From Tabrizicola soli (GTDB lineage: Bacteria > Pseudomonadota > Alphaproteobacteria > Rhodobacterales > Rhodobacteraceae), in contig NZ_JAEACP010000002.1 in the NCBI RefSeq assembly GCF_015999335.1, positions 1-64,000 on the forward strand: a stretch of DNA of 64,000 nucleotides. Reading direction: 5' to 3'. The translations under genes were made by a program, and so were the position numbers. The number at the start of each line of letters is the position of its first letter. Position 1 is the stretch's first letter. Positions 27,301 to 35,585 of the stretch are shown here, piece by piece. The notes under the pieces were generated by a model. The model worked only from the letters and a program-made list of their open reading frames with translations. It did not search any database and had not been told where the DNA came from.

Positions 27301-28861
27301 TGCCCGCGCGGTCATAGTCCCGCGCCGTGGCCGCCAGCGCGCCCTGCAGCCGCGCCTCCTCCTCGGGCGTCAGGGCGGTCAGCCGGTCGAGGTCGGCCCC
27401 CGCCGCCATCGCCTGCACTAGGCGCGCGATGCGCCCGGCCAGCGCCTCCGCCGCCCCGGCCGGAAGCCGCGCCGCATCGTACCAGAGCGCGCCACCGCCC
27501 AGCGCCAGCGTCACCGCCGATCCTTCGACCGGCGCGTCGCCCTCCGACAGCGCCAGCGGCGGCGGGGTCAGCGCCGCAAGGCCGGGCTCGCGCAGTGCCA
27601 GGTCGGCGGCAAGGCCCCCCGCCGCCCGCGCGAGGGCAAGGTCCGCCTCGACCGCCGCCAGCGCCGCGTCGAGCGGTCCGGAGGCCGCCAGCCGCAGCGG
27701 AACCCAGGGCAGGACATAGCCCGGCGCGGGGGAGGGACCGGCGGAAAAGGCGATGTCGCCCGCCACCCGCCCCACCGCCCGCAGCGCCGCCAGCGCCACC
27801 CGCGCCGCTTCCGCCCCGCCGGGGGCGACCGGCAGCGACCGCCAGTCGGCGGAAGCCTCGCCCGGCCCGCCCAGCGCCACCGGATCGGCCCCGAGCAGCA
27901 GGGGCCGGAACCGCGCCTCGGCCTCGGCCACCCGGCCCAGCGTCGCCGTCAGCTGTGCGGCCTCTTCGGCAGAGGGCGTGTCCAGATGCGCCACGCCCAG
28001 CGATTTCGGGCAGACCGGGGCGCCATCCATCCCGGAAAGCCCGGCGAGACGCAGCGCGCCGGTGCCGCAGGCCACCACCAGCCCGGATTCATCCGCCGCC
28101 AGTACCGCCCCCGGCAGACCAAAGCCCGGCACCACCTCGGCCCGGCCCACCGCCAGCACCCGCCCCCCGGCCAGGATCTTCGGCACCGCCAGCGGATTGC
28201 GATAGCCGCCATGGTCCAGCCCATGCACCAGCCGCGCCACCGCCTCGGCCGGCCGGGTGAAATCCAGCCGCCCCGCCGCCGCCGGGCGATCCGCCCGCCG
28301 ATAGAGATGACGCGGCCCCGCGCCCTGCGGCTGGCGCGGCCGGCCGCCGTTCTCCAGTGCGGCGATCACCTGCGGAAAGCTCTCCAGCGCCGCGGCAAAG
28401 CAGCGGGTGTTCAGGGTCAGGGCGGTCTCGTCCGGGGCAATCGCGATGCTGCGCGCGACCAGGACCTCGCCCTCGTCGATGTCCTGGGTCATCAGGTGCC
28501 AGGTGACGGCGTGCCCGGTCTCGCCGTTCAGGATTGCCCAGACCGGGGCATTCAGCCCCGCATAGCCCGGCAGCGGCCCGTCGTGGAAGTTGACCCCGCC
28601 CATCCGCGCCCGCGCCAGCACCGGCTGCGGCACCAGCGACAGGTTCGCGATCGACAGCACCCAGTCCACGGCCAGATCGGCCAGCCGCGCCGCCAGCCCC
28701 ACCCCCGGCGCCACGACGCGCAGGCCGCGCGACGCCGCCCAGTCGGCCACCCTTTGCTCACGCGTGACGACGGCGGCAAGCGCATGTCCACGCGCGAGCC
28801 AGAGGTTGCCGCATTCCGCGGTCAGGCTTTCATTGCCGATCAGGATTGCCGAAAGCGTCAT
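24338..28861 (-). CDS. NRPS: formyltransferase - C-remnant - adenylation (with inserted luciferase-like monooxygenase) - PCP
   Basis: This 1507-residue multidomain enzyme starts with a formyltransferase-like domain (1 to about 280) with Asn91 and His93 in NFHDGPLPGY and Asp129 in DIDEG. Residues about 375-500 resemble the C-terminal lobe of a condensation domain but have no HHxxxDG. The adenylation domain begins about 520 (A3 LIYTSGSTGRPKG, 667-678; A4 SFDISVLELF, 711-720). It is then interrupted at about 752-1108 by a flavin-dependent luciferase-like monooxygenase (FYWGNDDSAGPSKYDLLLEG, VWTPERHFHAFGG, THGKAGLAIASGW). It resumes with QCTPSLARVL, MYGPTETTIWSS, YRTGDLVR and A10 NGKIDRK (Lys1374). 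The carrier domain has GGHS (Ser1430). The specificity residues read D-I-L-Q-L-G-M-I-W-K, close to the glycine code. It follows the PKS by 13 bases with GGAGTTGG upstream. Confidence 0.9.
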   Translation of the reverse strand: MTLSAILIGNESLTAECGNLWLARGHALAAVVTREQRVADWAASRGLRVVAPGVGLAARLADLAVDWVLSIANLSLVPQPVLARARMGGVNFHDGPLPGYAGLNAPVWAILNGETGHAVTWHLMTQDIDEGEVLVARSIAIAPDETALTLNTRCFAAALESFPQVIAALENGGRPRQPQGAGPRHLYRRADRPAAAGRLDFTRPAEAVARLVHGLDHGGYRNPLAVPKILAGGRVLAVGRAEVVPGFGLPGAVLAADESGLVVACGTGALRLAGLSGMDGAPVCPKSLGVAHLDTPSAEEAAQLTATLGRVAEAEARFRPLLLGADPVALGGPGEASADWRSLPVAPGGAEAARVALAALRAVGRVAGDIAFSAGPSPAPGYVLPWVPLRLAASGPLDAALAAVEADLALARAAGGLAADLALREPGLAALTPPPLALSEGDAPVEGSAVTLALGGGALWYDAARLPAGAAEALAGRIARLVQAMAAGADLDRLTALTPEEEARLQGALAATARDYDRAGTIPAAVLAMAAARPDHPAVIAGNQRLTYAALAERAARIAHVLRGMGVGRGTPVGLACRRGAEMVAGALGIQMAGGAYVPMDPAYPSDRLALYAEDSGCPVIVTEAAVADLLPAGPERLVLDADTRLANAPETPPEDGPGPEDLAYLIYTSGSTGRPKGVMVTHRNVLNFFAGMDEVIGTDPGTWLAVTSMSFDISVLELFWTLARGFSVVVADDAARLSPSGGGAVRSGRRMEFSLFYWGNDDSAGPSKYDLLLEGAKFADANGFAAVWTPERHFHAFGGPYPNPSVTGAAVAAVTRNTAVRAGSCVAPLHHPARIAEEWAVIDNLTHGKAGLAIASGWQPDDFVLRPENAPPANRQAMLDAIMVLRRLWRGEAVEFPKADGTPFAVVTQPRPVSKELPIWITTAGNPETWRDAGRLGAHVLTHLLGQSLAEVGEKVAIYRAALAEAGHDPSAFKVTLMLHTFLAADRETAREVAREPMKDYLRSAAALIRQYAWAFPAFKKPQGVANPAQIDLGALEPEELEAILDFAFQRYFEDSGLFGTVGDALARVAEVEALGIDEIACLIDYGIPYAQVMSGLTHLAEVRARANGQAEDGSLAGLIRAHGVTHLQCTPSLARVLAEDEGARIALSGLRRMLVGGEALPGRLAADLAGVIGGPVLNMYGPTETTIWSSVEATTGEEGTVNVGQPIANTALYVLDAEARPLPDGTEGELWIGGEGVAAGYFGREDLTAERFLPDPFAGRGRMYRTGDLVRRRPDGRLDFLGRADHQVKIRGHRIELSEIEAALEAAPGIRQAVALPREDQPGDVRLVAYVTHDGPVDEAALRARLAAHLPEVMVPAHVVALDAFPLTPNGKIDRKALPAPSARVAAAAAETPPADDLEAEIAAVWSRVLGVPSVGRSDNFFSLGGHSLLAVQAHRELRAKLKAETLAITDIFRFPVLSALAAHLGGGVTAARAAAPPPAEGPDRGDAMARRRAMRAVRERAQAQ

Positions 28862-28874
28862 GGTCCAACTCCAG

Positions 28875-31800
28875 TCATTCAGCGGCTAGCTTGTGGCCGC
28901 CTTCAATCGGCCGTGTGGCCTCGGCCCGGGCCAGGGCCTCGCGCATCCGGTTGGCCAACACCCGGACATTCGGCTCCAGCACCATGGAATCGTGGTCGCC
29001 CGGCACCTCGACCACCTCGAGGCCGGGGGCAAAGCGGGTCCACTGGTTGTCGGCGAAGACATATTCCTTCGCAGTGCTGATCCAGTTCCCGCCGCTGACC
29101 TTCCAGCGCCGGTCGAGAGGCGGGCGATAGAGGACGACGCGGCCATCGGCCCAGGGCTCCAGCCGGTAGACGCCCACCGCGCGGCGGAAGGCGGCCTCGA
29201 TCGCCGCATTGTGGAACGAGGGCACCGTCGGGTCGGGCTCGCCCGCCGCCAGCGCCTTCTGCGCGCGTTGCCATTCCCTGCGCCTACGCAGCCAGTCCAG
29301 CAGGAAGCGCGGCCCGTGCTGGCGCAGTTCGGCCAGCTTGATCGCGGCCCGGTCGGCCCGGCTGGGCACCGGCGGCACCGGCATCGGCGTGTCCAGGAGC
29401 GCGACCAGCGCCACCTCCTCGCCCGCCGCACGCAGCTGGCGGCCCATCTCCCAGGCGGTCAGTCCGCCGCCGGAGAAGCCGCCCAGCAGATAGGGTCCCG
29501 AGGGCTGGATCTGCCGGAGTTCGGCGATGCAGTCGGCCGCCGCCGCCTCCAGCGTCTCATGCGGGGCGGTGTCGCCGAACAGCCCGCGCGCCTGCAGCCC
29601 GTAGAACGGCCGCTCCTTGCCCAGAAGATGCGCCAGGTGCCGCAGGTTCAGCACATTGCCGAACATGCCCGCGACCAGGAAGAACGGCGTGCGCGATCCC
29701 GCCTCGCCGCCGTGCATGGCGACCAGATGGGTGAAGTCCGGCCCGGCGGGGTCGGCCTTTGCCGCCGGATCCGCCGGCTTGTCCGCCTCGGGGCCGATGC
29801 GTTCCGAGATCAGCGCCGCGACGCGGGCAATGGTCGGCGCCTCGAACAGGACCGAGATCGGGAAGTCCAGCTGCCACTCCTTGCGGATCCTGGCAAACAG
29901 CCGCACCGCGATCAGCGAATGGCCCCCCAGCGCGAAGAAGTCGTCCTCGACCCCCACCTCCTCGACGCCCAGCAGCCCCGACCAGAATCCGGCCAGGGTG
30001 CGCTCGACCTCGGTCCGGGGAGCGACATAGGCGGTTTCCAGCGTCGGCCGGGCAAAGCCAGGCCCCTCGTCGCCGGGACCCTGGTCCCCGGCCTCGGCCT
30101 GGCGCACCAGCGCCGGCAGGTCCAGCGACGAGACCAGCACCTGCGGCGCATCCAGCGCCAGGGCGCGCAGGAAGGCCTTGGCCCCCTCGGCCGGGCGGAT
30201 GCCGTCCTCCAGCGCCTGCTTCAGCCGGGCCTCGGCGGGCGAGAGCGCGCGCGCCTCCTCCTCATCCGCGACCACCTCGCCGGGGGTGGCGGGGGCGGGC
30301 CGGGCCAGAACCTCGGCCGCCGCGACCGCGCGGAAGCTGATCCCGCGGACCTCGACCAGCACCCGGCCGGCCGGGTCGGTCAGCGTCACGTCGAAGGCGG
30401 CGCTCCCCGCGCCGGGCGCGCCCTGCAGCCGCACCCAGCTGCGGATCTCGGCGGGCAAGGGCGCGAAGACCTGTACCGTGCCCGAGGTCACCGGGACCCA
30501 GATCTCGCCCTTCGCCACCTCGGGCAGCAGCGCCAGCCCCCAGCCGGTGCCGATGTCGTAAAGTGCGGGATGCAGCGCCGTGGTCGCGGTGTCGCCCGTC
30601 GCATGGGCGGCAAGCGCCAGCGTCGCCAGCCCCTCGCCCCGCCCCAGCGCCGTCTGCCGCAGCACCTGCCAGCGCGGCCCGAAGGCCAGCCGGTCCTCCT
30701 GCGCGCTTGGCAGGGCGCCGCCGTCCCGCGCCTGCCGCCGGTCGGGGCAGCGCGCGGCGATGGCGGCCAGATCCAGCCTCTCCGGCGAGACCGCCGCCAA
30801 CGGCGCAAGCTCGGCCTCGACCGCCAGCGCCCAGCCGGCGGTCTCGCGCGTCCGGGCCTCCAGCCGCCAGGAGCCCCTGGCGCGCGTCAGCGTCACGCGC
30901 AGGTCGCGCGGGGCGTCGCCCTCCAGCCGGATCGGGCGGAACACGGTCAGCCCCGACAGGGTGAAGGCCGGGCCCTGCCCCAACGCGGACAGCGCCTCGG
31001 CCGCGATCTCGGGCCAGGCGGCGCCCGGCAGGATCGCGGTGCCGTCCTTCAGCCGGTGGTCGTCCATCACCCATTGCGCATTGGACAGCGTGGTGGAGAA
31101 CCGGCTCCCCTCGTCCTCGCGCGCCATGCGTTGCAGGATGGGCAGACCGGGCAAAGGCGCCTCGCTGGCCCGGCCCTCGCTGCGCCGGGCGGCGGCGTCG
31201 GCGGCCATGCCGATCCCCGACCAGATCCCCCAGTCGATCGCCGTCACCTTCGTCCGCCCGCCCGAGCGCGACCTGGCATAGGCGTTCAGATATTCGTTCG
31301 CCGCCACGTAATCGGCCTGCCCCGCCGGGGCGATCACGGTGGAGGTCGAGGAGAACAGCACCAGCCGCGCGATGCTGCCATCGGGCACGAGGCTGTCCAG
31401 CAGCCTCGTGCCATGCACCTTCGGCGACAGCACCGCCTCGGCCGCGCCGGGATCCTTGCCCAGAAGCGGCGCATCGTCGACCGTGCCCGCAGCATGGACG
31501 ACCCCGTGGATCGGCCCCAGTTCGGCCCACACCCGGTCCAGCGCCGCACGCATCTCCTCGGGGTTGCAGACATCGGCCGCCAGCGGCAGGACCGTCCCCA
31601 GCCGCGACAGACGCTCCAGCACCCCCGCGCGCTGGCTTTCCGGGCCCGGCAGGCTGCGCCCGATCAGCGCGACCTTCGCCCCATGCTCGCGCATCAGCCG
31701 TTCGGCCAGCGTGATCCCGATCCCGCCGAACCCGCCGACCAGCACCCAGACCGAGCCTTCGGGCACCTCGGCCCGCCCGGCCAGCGGCGCGGGGGCGAGA

Positions 31801-34800
31801 CGCTGCTCGTAGCGCCGCGCGCCGCGCAGCGCCGCGACCGCGTTCGCCGGGGTGGCAAGCATCTCCTCCAGCACCAGTCCCAGCGTCTCGGACGGGAGGG
31901 GGCGGCGGCCCTCGGGCAGCGTCAGATCGACCAGCGCGGCGGTCAGCCCCGGCAGCTCGCGCGGCATCACCCGCACCGGGCCCGCGACCGCGGCCTTTTC
32001 CGGCCAGGACAGCGCCTCGTCGCGGACCTGCGCCGCGCCCGAGGTGAAGACCGTCAGATGCGGCAGGGGGGAAAGCCCGATCTCGCCCATCGCCTGGCCA
32101 AGGAAGAACAGGCTCCAGAAGCCCTGTTCCAGGTTGCGGTGAAAGAAACTCGACCCCGGCCGGAAGCTCTCGGACTCGGTGACCAGCCAGAAATGCGCGA
32201 TCCGCTGCGGGGCAAGGCCGCGCTGCACCAGATCGGCAAGCAATGCGTCATAGCCCTCGCGGCCGTGTTCGGGGGCGAGGGTATAGGTGTCCTCGCCGGT
32301 CCGGGCAAAGGCATCGCCGGCATGGGCGGTGATCACCCGATGCCCGCCCCTGCGCAGACGCTGCACCGCCGCCCGCGCCAGCCCCGCCTCGTCGGAAAAG
32401 ACCAGCCAGGTGAGCGGCGGGCCAAGCTCGGCCTCGACATCGACCGGACAATCGGCCGGCACCGGGCGCCAGGCCAGGCGATAGCCGAAGGCCTCGACGC
32501 TGCCGTGCCGTTCCGCCACGGTCTCGGCCTCGGGCAGTTGGGCGGGCTTGCCCGGCTCGACGAAATAGCGCGCGCGCTGGAAGGGATAGGTCGGCAGCGG
32601 CACGCGCCGGCGCCGCGCCTCTCCCCACAGCTGCGACCAGTCCGGCGCGGCCCCCGCCGCCCAGAGACGGCCCAGGGTGGCGATGAAATGGCGGTCGTCC
32701 GAGACCCTGTCGTCGGGATGGCGCAGGCTGGCTGGGACCGGCTGGCCGCCCATCACCCCGTTGGCCTGCGCCAGCGTGGCAAGCGCCCGGCCGGGGCCGA
32801 CCTCCAGATAGACCCGGTCCGCCTTTTCGCGCAGGGTCCGGATCCCGTCGGCAAAGCGCACCGTCCCGCGCAGATGCGCGACCCAGTAGTCGGGACTCGT
32901 CGCCTCGGCATCGGTCAGGACCTTGCCCGAGCGGTTCGAGATGATGGGGATGCGGGGCGAGGAAAGCACCATGCCCCGCAGATGCGCCCGGAACCGCTCC
33001 AGGATCGGCTCCAGCATCTTCGAATGCGCGGCGATGTCGATGGCGATGCGCGTGGTCTCGATCTCGGCCGCCTTCAGCCGCGCCGCCAGATCCTCCAGCG
33101 CCGCATCCGGGCCGGAAACCACCGTCAGCTCCGGCGCGTTGATCGAGGCGATGTCCAGATCGCCCAGCCAGGGCATGAGGTCCGCCTCGGACAGCGGCAC
33201 CGACAGCATGCCCCCCGCAGGCACCGTGTCGAAAAGCCGGCCGCGCAGGTGCACGAGGCCGATCACCCCCTCCAGCGTCATCACGCCGGCGATATGGGCG
33301 GCGGCATTCTCGCCCATCGAATGGCCGATCAGCACCGAGGGCCGCACCCCCCAGCTTTCCCACAGCCGCGCCAGCGCGATCTCGACGATCAGGATCAGCG
33401 GCAGCTGCAACGAGGGCCGGCGCAATGCCTCGGCCGCGGCGGCCTCCTCGCCCGGCCCGGGCAGCCAGAGCGCGCGGATGTCGCGGTCGGTCAACCCGGC
33501 CAGCACGGCGAGGCCGCGGTCCATCCATTCGGCGAAGACCGGCTCGGTCTCGTAGAGGTCGCGCGCCATGTTCGGGTATTGCGCGCCGCCGCCGGGGAAC
33601 ATGAAGACCACGTCCGGCGCCTCGCCCACCCGGCGCTGGCTGAAGACCCGGCGCGGATCGCCCGTTTCCAGCTGCGCCGCTGCCTCCTCATGGCTTGCGG
33701 CCACCAGCACCCGGCGATGCTCGAAGGCGCGGCGACCCTCCTTCAGGGTAAAGGCCACGTCGGCAAGGGGCTGCTCGGGATGGGCGCGCAGATGCGCCGC
33801 CAGCCGGGCCGAGGCCTCGTTCAGCGCGGCCGGAGAGCGGGCCGAAAGCGCGAGCAGCTGGAAGGGCCAGTCGCTCTCGCCGCTAGCGGCCGCTTCGGGT
33901 GCCTCCTCCAGCACCACATGCGCATTGGTGCCGCCCACTCCCAGCGAGTTCACCCCCGCGCGGCGCGGCCCCTTGCGGCGCGGCCAGTCCGCCAGACGGT
34001 CGTTGACCCGGAACGGGCTGGCCTCGAAGTCGATCGCGGGGTTCGGCACCTCGAAGTTCAGGCTGGGCGGCATCTGCCCGTGCTGCAGCGCCAGCGTGGT
34101 CTTGATCAGGCTGGCCACACCCGCGGCGGTATCCAGGTGGCCGATGTTGGTCTTGACGCTGCCGATCCGGGCGAAATCCCGGTCTTCCGTCGTGCGGCGG
34201 AAGGCCTGGGTCAGCGCCGCGACCTCGATCGGATCGCCCAGATAGGTGCCGGTGCCATGGCACTCGACATAGTCGATCGTGTCGGCAGGCACATCCGCCA
34301 CCGCCAGAGCCTCGGCCACGCAGGCGGCCTGGCCCTCGACCGAGGGCGCCAGATAACCCGCCTTGGCCGCGCCGTCGTTGTTGACCGCGCTGCCCCGGAT
34401 CACCGCCCGGATGTGGTCGCCATCCGCCAGCGCATCCGCAAGCCGCCGCAGCACCACCGTCCCCGCGCCCGAGCCGAAGACCGTGCCCTGCCCGCGCCGG
34501 TCGAAGGCATGGCAGGCCCCGTCCGGCGACAGGACCTCGCCCTCCTTGTAGAGATAGCCGCGCTTCTGCGGCAGCTCGATCGTCACGCCGCCCGCCAGCG
34601 CCATGTCGCATTCGCCGCCCAAGAGCGATTGCACCGCCGTATGGACCGCCACCAGCGAGGTGGAACAGGCGGTCTGGATCGACAGCGAGGGCCCCTTCAG
34701 GTCAAGGACATGGCTGACCCGGGTGGACAGGAAGTCCTTGTCATTGCCGGTATGGCGCAGAAGGAACATCCCCGTGCTCTCCACCAGGCCGGGGTTCGAG

Positions 34801-35222
34801 CAGAGGTTGAAGTAGAAATAGCTGCCCATCCCGCAGCCGGCAAAGACGCCGATCCGGCCCCGGAAAGCCTCGGGCGGGTGTCCGGCATCCTCCAGCGCCT
34901 CCCAGGCCACTTCCAGGAACTGCCGGTGCTGCGGATCCAGGATCGCGGCTTCCTTTGGCGAGAAACCGAAGAACTCGGCGTCGAAATGGTCGAATCCCTC
35001 CAGCGGAGCGGCGAAGGGGACATAGGACGGGTTCTTCAGCAGGGCCGGGCTTTCCCCGGCGGCGGTCAGTTCCTCCGGCGTCAGCCGGCGCACGGCAGAC
35101 CGGCCCTCGCGCAGCATCTCCCAGTACTGCCCGATGTCCGCCGCCCCCGGCAGGTGCGCAGCCATTCCCACGATGGCGATCAGGTTCTCGCCAGCGCCAC
35201 CCTCGTTTCCGACCCATTCCAT
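28875..35222 (-). CDS. Type I polyketide synthase: KS-AT-KR-DH-ACP-TE
   Basis: This 2115-residue single-module synthase has, in order: KS (about 12-440; Cys186 in TACSTSL, His322 in CHGTGT, His362 in NIGHLD); AT (about 535-830; GHSMGE with Ser635, and AAHS at 731-734 where extender specificity is usually read, not a clean malonyl or methylmalonyl signature). The KR (about 1155-1345) has GGFGGIG, the VDD motif suggesting a B-type reductase, Tyr1305 and Asn1309. A dehydratase-like hotdog domain (about 1376-1635) has His1389, GTAILPG and Asp1556. The carrier domain has GGHSL (Ser1769), and the thioesterase (about 1845-2100) has GGFSGGG (Ser1917) and GDHDSM (His2077). The DH lies after the KR, not before it. 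The start is the ATG of MEWVGNEGG. It is the first gene of the operon. Confidence 0.92.
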   Translation of the reverse strand: MEWVGNEGGAGENLIAIVGMAAHLPGAADIGQYWEMLREGRSAVRRLTPEELTAAGESPALLKNPSYVPFAAPLEGFDHFDAEFFGFSPKEAAILDPQHRQFLEVAWEALEDAGHPPEAFRGRIGVFAGCGMGSYFYFNLCSNPGLVESTGMFLLRHTGNDKDFLSTRVSHVLDLKGPSLSIQTACSTSLVAVHTAVQSLLGGECDMALAGGVTIELPQKRGYLYKEGEVLSPDGACHAFDRRGQGTVFGSGAGTVVLRRLADALADGDHIRAVIRGSAVNNDGAAKAGYLAPSVEGQAACVAEALAVADVPADTIDYVECHGTGTYLGDPIEVAALTQAFRRTTEDRDFARIGSVKTNIGHLDTAAGVASLIKTTLALQHGQMPPSLNFEVPNPAIDFEASPFRVNDRLADWPRRKGPRRAGVNSLGVGGTNAHVVLEEAPEAAASGESDWPFQLLALSARSPAALNEASARLAAHLRAHPEQPLADVAFTLKEGRRAFEHRRVLVAASHEEAAAQLETGDPRRVFSQRRVGEAPDVVFMFPGGGAQYPNMARDLYETEPVFAEWMDRGLAVLAGLTDRDIRALWLPGPGEEAAAAEALRRPSLQLPLILIVEIALARLWESWGVRPSVLIGHSMGENAAAHIAGVMTLEGVIGLVHLRGRLFDTVPAGGMLSVPLSEADLMPWLGDLDIASINAPELTVVSGPDAALEDLAARLKAAEIETTRIAIDIAAHSKMLEPILERFRAHLRGMVLSSPRIPIISNRSGKVLTDAEATSPDYWVAHLRGTVRFADGIRTLREKADRVYLEVGPGRALATLAQANGVMGGQPVPASLRHPDDRVSDDRHFIATLGRLWAAGAAPDWSQLWGEARRRRVPLPTYPFQRARYFVEPGKPAQLPEAETVAERHGSVEAFGYRLAWRPVPADCPVDVEAELGPPLTWLVFSDEAGLARAAVQRLRRGGHRVITAHAGDAFARTGEDTYTLAPEHGREGYDALLADLVQRGLAPQRIAHFWLVTESESFRPGSSFFHRNLEQGFWSLFFLGQAMGEIGLSPLPHLTVFTSGAAQVRDEALSWPEKAAVAGPVRVMPRELPGLTAALVDLTLPEGRRPLPSETLGLVLEEMLATPANAVAALRGARRYEQRLAPAPLAGRAEVPEGSVWVLVGGFGGIGITLAERLMREHGAKVALIGRSLPGPESQRAGVLERLSRLGTVLPLAADVCNPEEMRAALDRVWAELGPIHGVVHAAGTVDDAPLLGKDPGAAEAVLSPKVHGTRLLDSLVPDGSIARLVLFSSTSTVIAPAGQADYVAANEYLNAYARSRSGGRTKVTAIDWGIWSGIGMAADAAARRSEGRASEAPLPGLPILQRMAREDEGSRFSTTLSNAQWVMDDHRLKDGTAILPGAAWPEIAAEALSALGQGPAFTLSGLTVFRPIRLEGDAPRDLRVTLTRARGSWRLEARTRETAGWALAVEAELAPLAAVSPERLDLAAIAARCPDRRQARDGGALPSAQEDRLAFGPRWQVLRQTALGRGEGLATLALAAHATGDTATTALHPALYDIGTGWGLALLPEVAKGEIWVPVTSGTVQVFAPLPAEIRSWVRLQGAPGAGSAAFDVTLTDPAGRVLVEVRGISFRAVAAAEVLARPAPATPGEVVADEEEARALSPAEARLKQALEDGIRPAEGAKAFLRALALDAPQVLVSSLDLPALVRQAEAGDQGPGDEGPGFARPTLETAYVAPRTEVERTLAGFWSGLLGVEEVGVEDDFFALGGHSLIAVRLFARIRKEWQLDFPISVLFEAPTIARVAALISERIGPEADKPADPAAKADPAGPDFTHLVAMHGGEAGSRTPFFLVAGMFGNVLNLRHLAHLLGKERPFYGLQARGLFGDTAPHETLEAAAADCIAELRQIQPSGPYLLGGFSGGGLTAWEMGRQLRAAGEEVALVALLDTPMPVPPVPSRADRAAIKLAELRQHGPRFLLDWLRRRREWQRAQKALAAGEPDPTVPSFHNAAIEAAFRRAVGVYRLEPWADGRVVLYRPPLDRRWKVSGGNWISTAKEYVFADNQWTRFAPGLEVVEVPGDHDSMVLEPNVRVLANRMREALARAEATRPIEGGHKLAAE

Positions 35223-35585
35223 ACTCAAGACCGCCCGACGCAAACAGGGACTATTGAAAATTCTTGTCCTGCAAAGCCTTGCACCCTTCGCCCCCTTCCT
35301 TCCCCGCCATCGGGCGGCGCTTGCCGGGAGAATGTGACTGGCGCCAACCTCGCGCAGGTTCTGTAAGGCCTACCCTAAGTCCTGCGATGCCTCCGGGGCA
35401 AGCCGGGCAGGGCCGCCCATCGGGAATCCCCACCCCGGAAGGAAACAAAAAGGGCCAAAGGATCGCATTTGGCCCCGAGTTCCGAAAAATCTCCATTCAC
35501 CCTTTGCGACGCTTGCACGAATCCGTATGGTTCCCACCATCCAATCGCGTGCCCGGCACGACTCACCGACGAAGGATTAGGCAAG
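35223..35585. other. Divergent intergenic region between PKS and exporter genes, 363 bp
   Basis: It holds no gene and must contain the promoters of the PKS-NRPS operon (minus) and the export operon (plus). A strong hairpin with a U-tract on the minus strand lies at 35447-35475, in the leader region of the PKS. No -35/-10 pair was convincing on either strand. Confidence 0.5.
35447..35475 (-). terminator. Intrinsic-terminator-like hairpin in the PKS operon leader
   Basis: GGGCCAAA (35452-35459) pairs perfectly with TTTGGCCC (35468-35475) around an eight-base loop. Read on the minus strand the hairpin is followed directly by five T (35447-35451) and then GTTT. It points toward the PKS start about 225 bases downstream. 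With a promoter further upstream it would act as a leader attenuator; otherwise it stops antisense transcripts from the exporter gene. The structure is seen; the role is inferred. Confidence 0.5.

Noticed and set aside
24464-27421. Long plus-strand open frame opposite the NRPS
   Set aside because: Low-complexity translation without motifs; the minus strand encodes clear NRPS domains.
27362-27739. A functional condensation domain in the NRPS
   Set aside because: There is no HHxxxDG motif and only about 125 residues fit; reported as a remnant only.
28893-35366. A 2157-residue open frame on the plus strand opposite the PKS
   Set aside because: Its translation is rich in Arg, Pro, Gln and His with no motifs, while the minus strand has a complete PKS. 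It is an antisense shadow created by high GC content.
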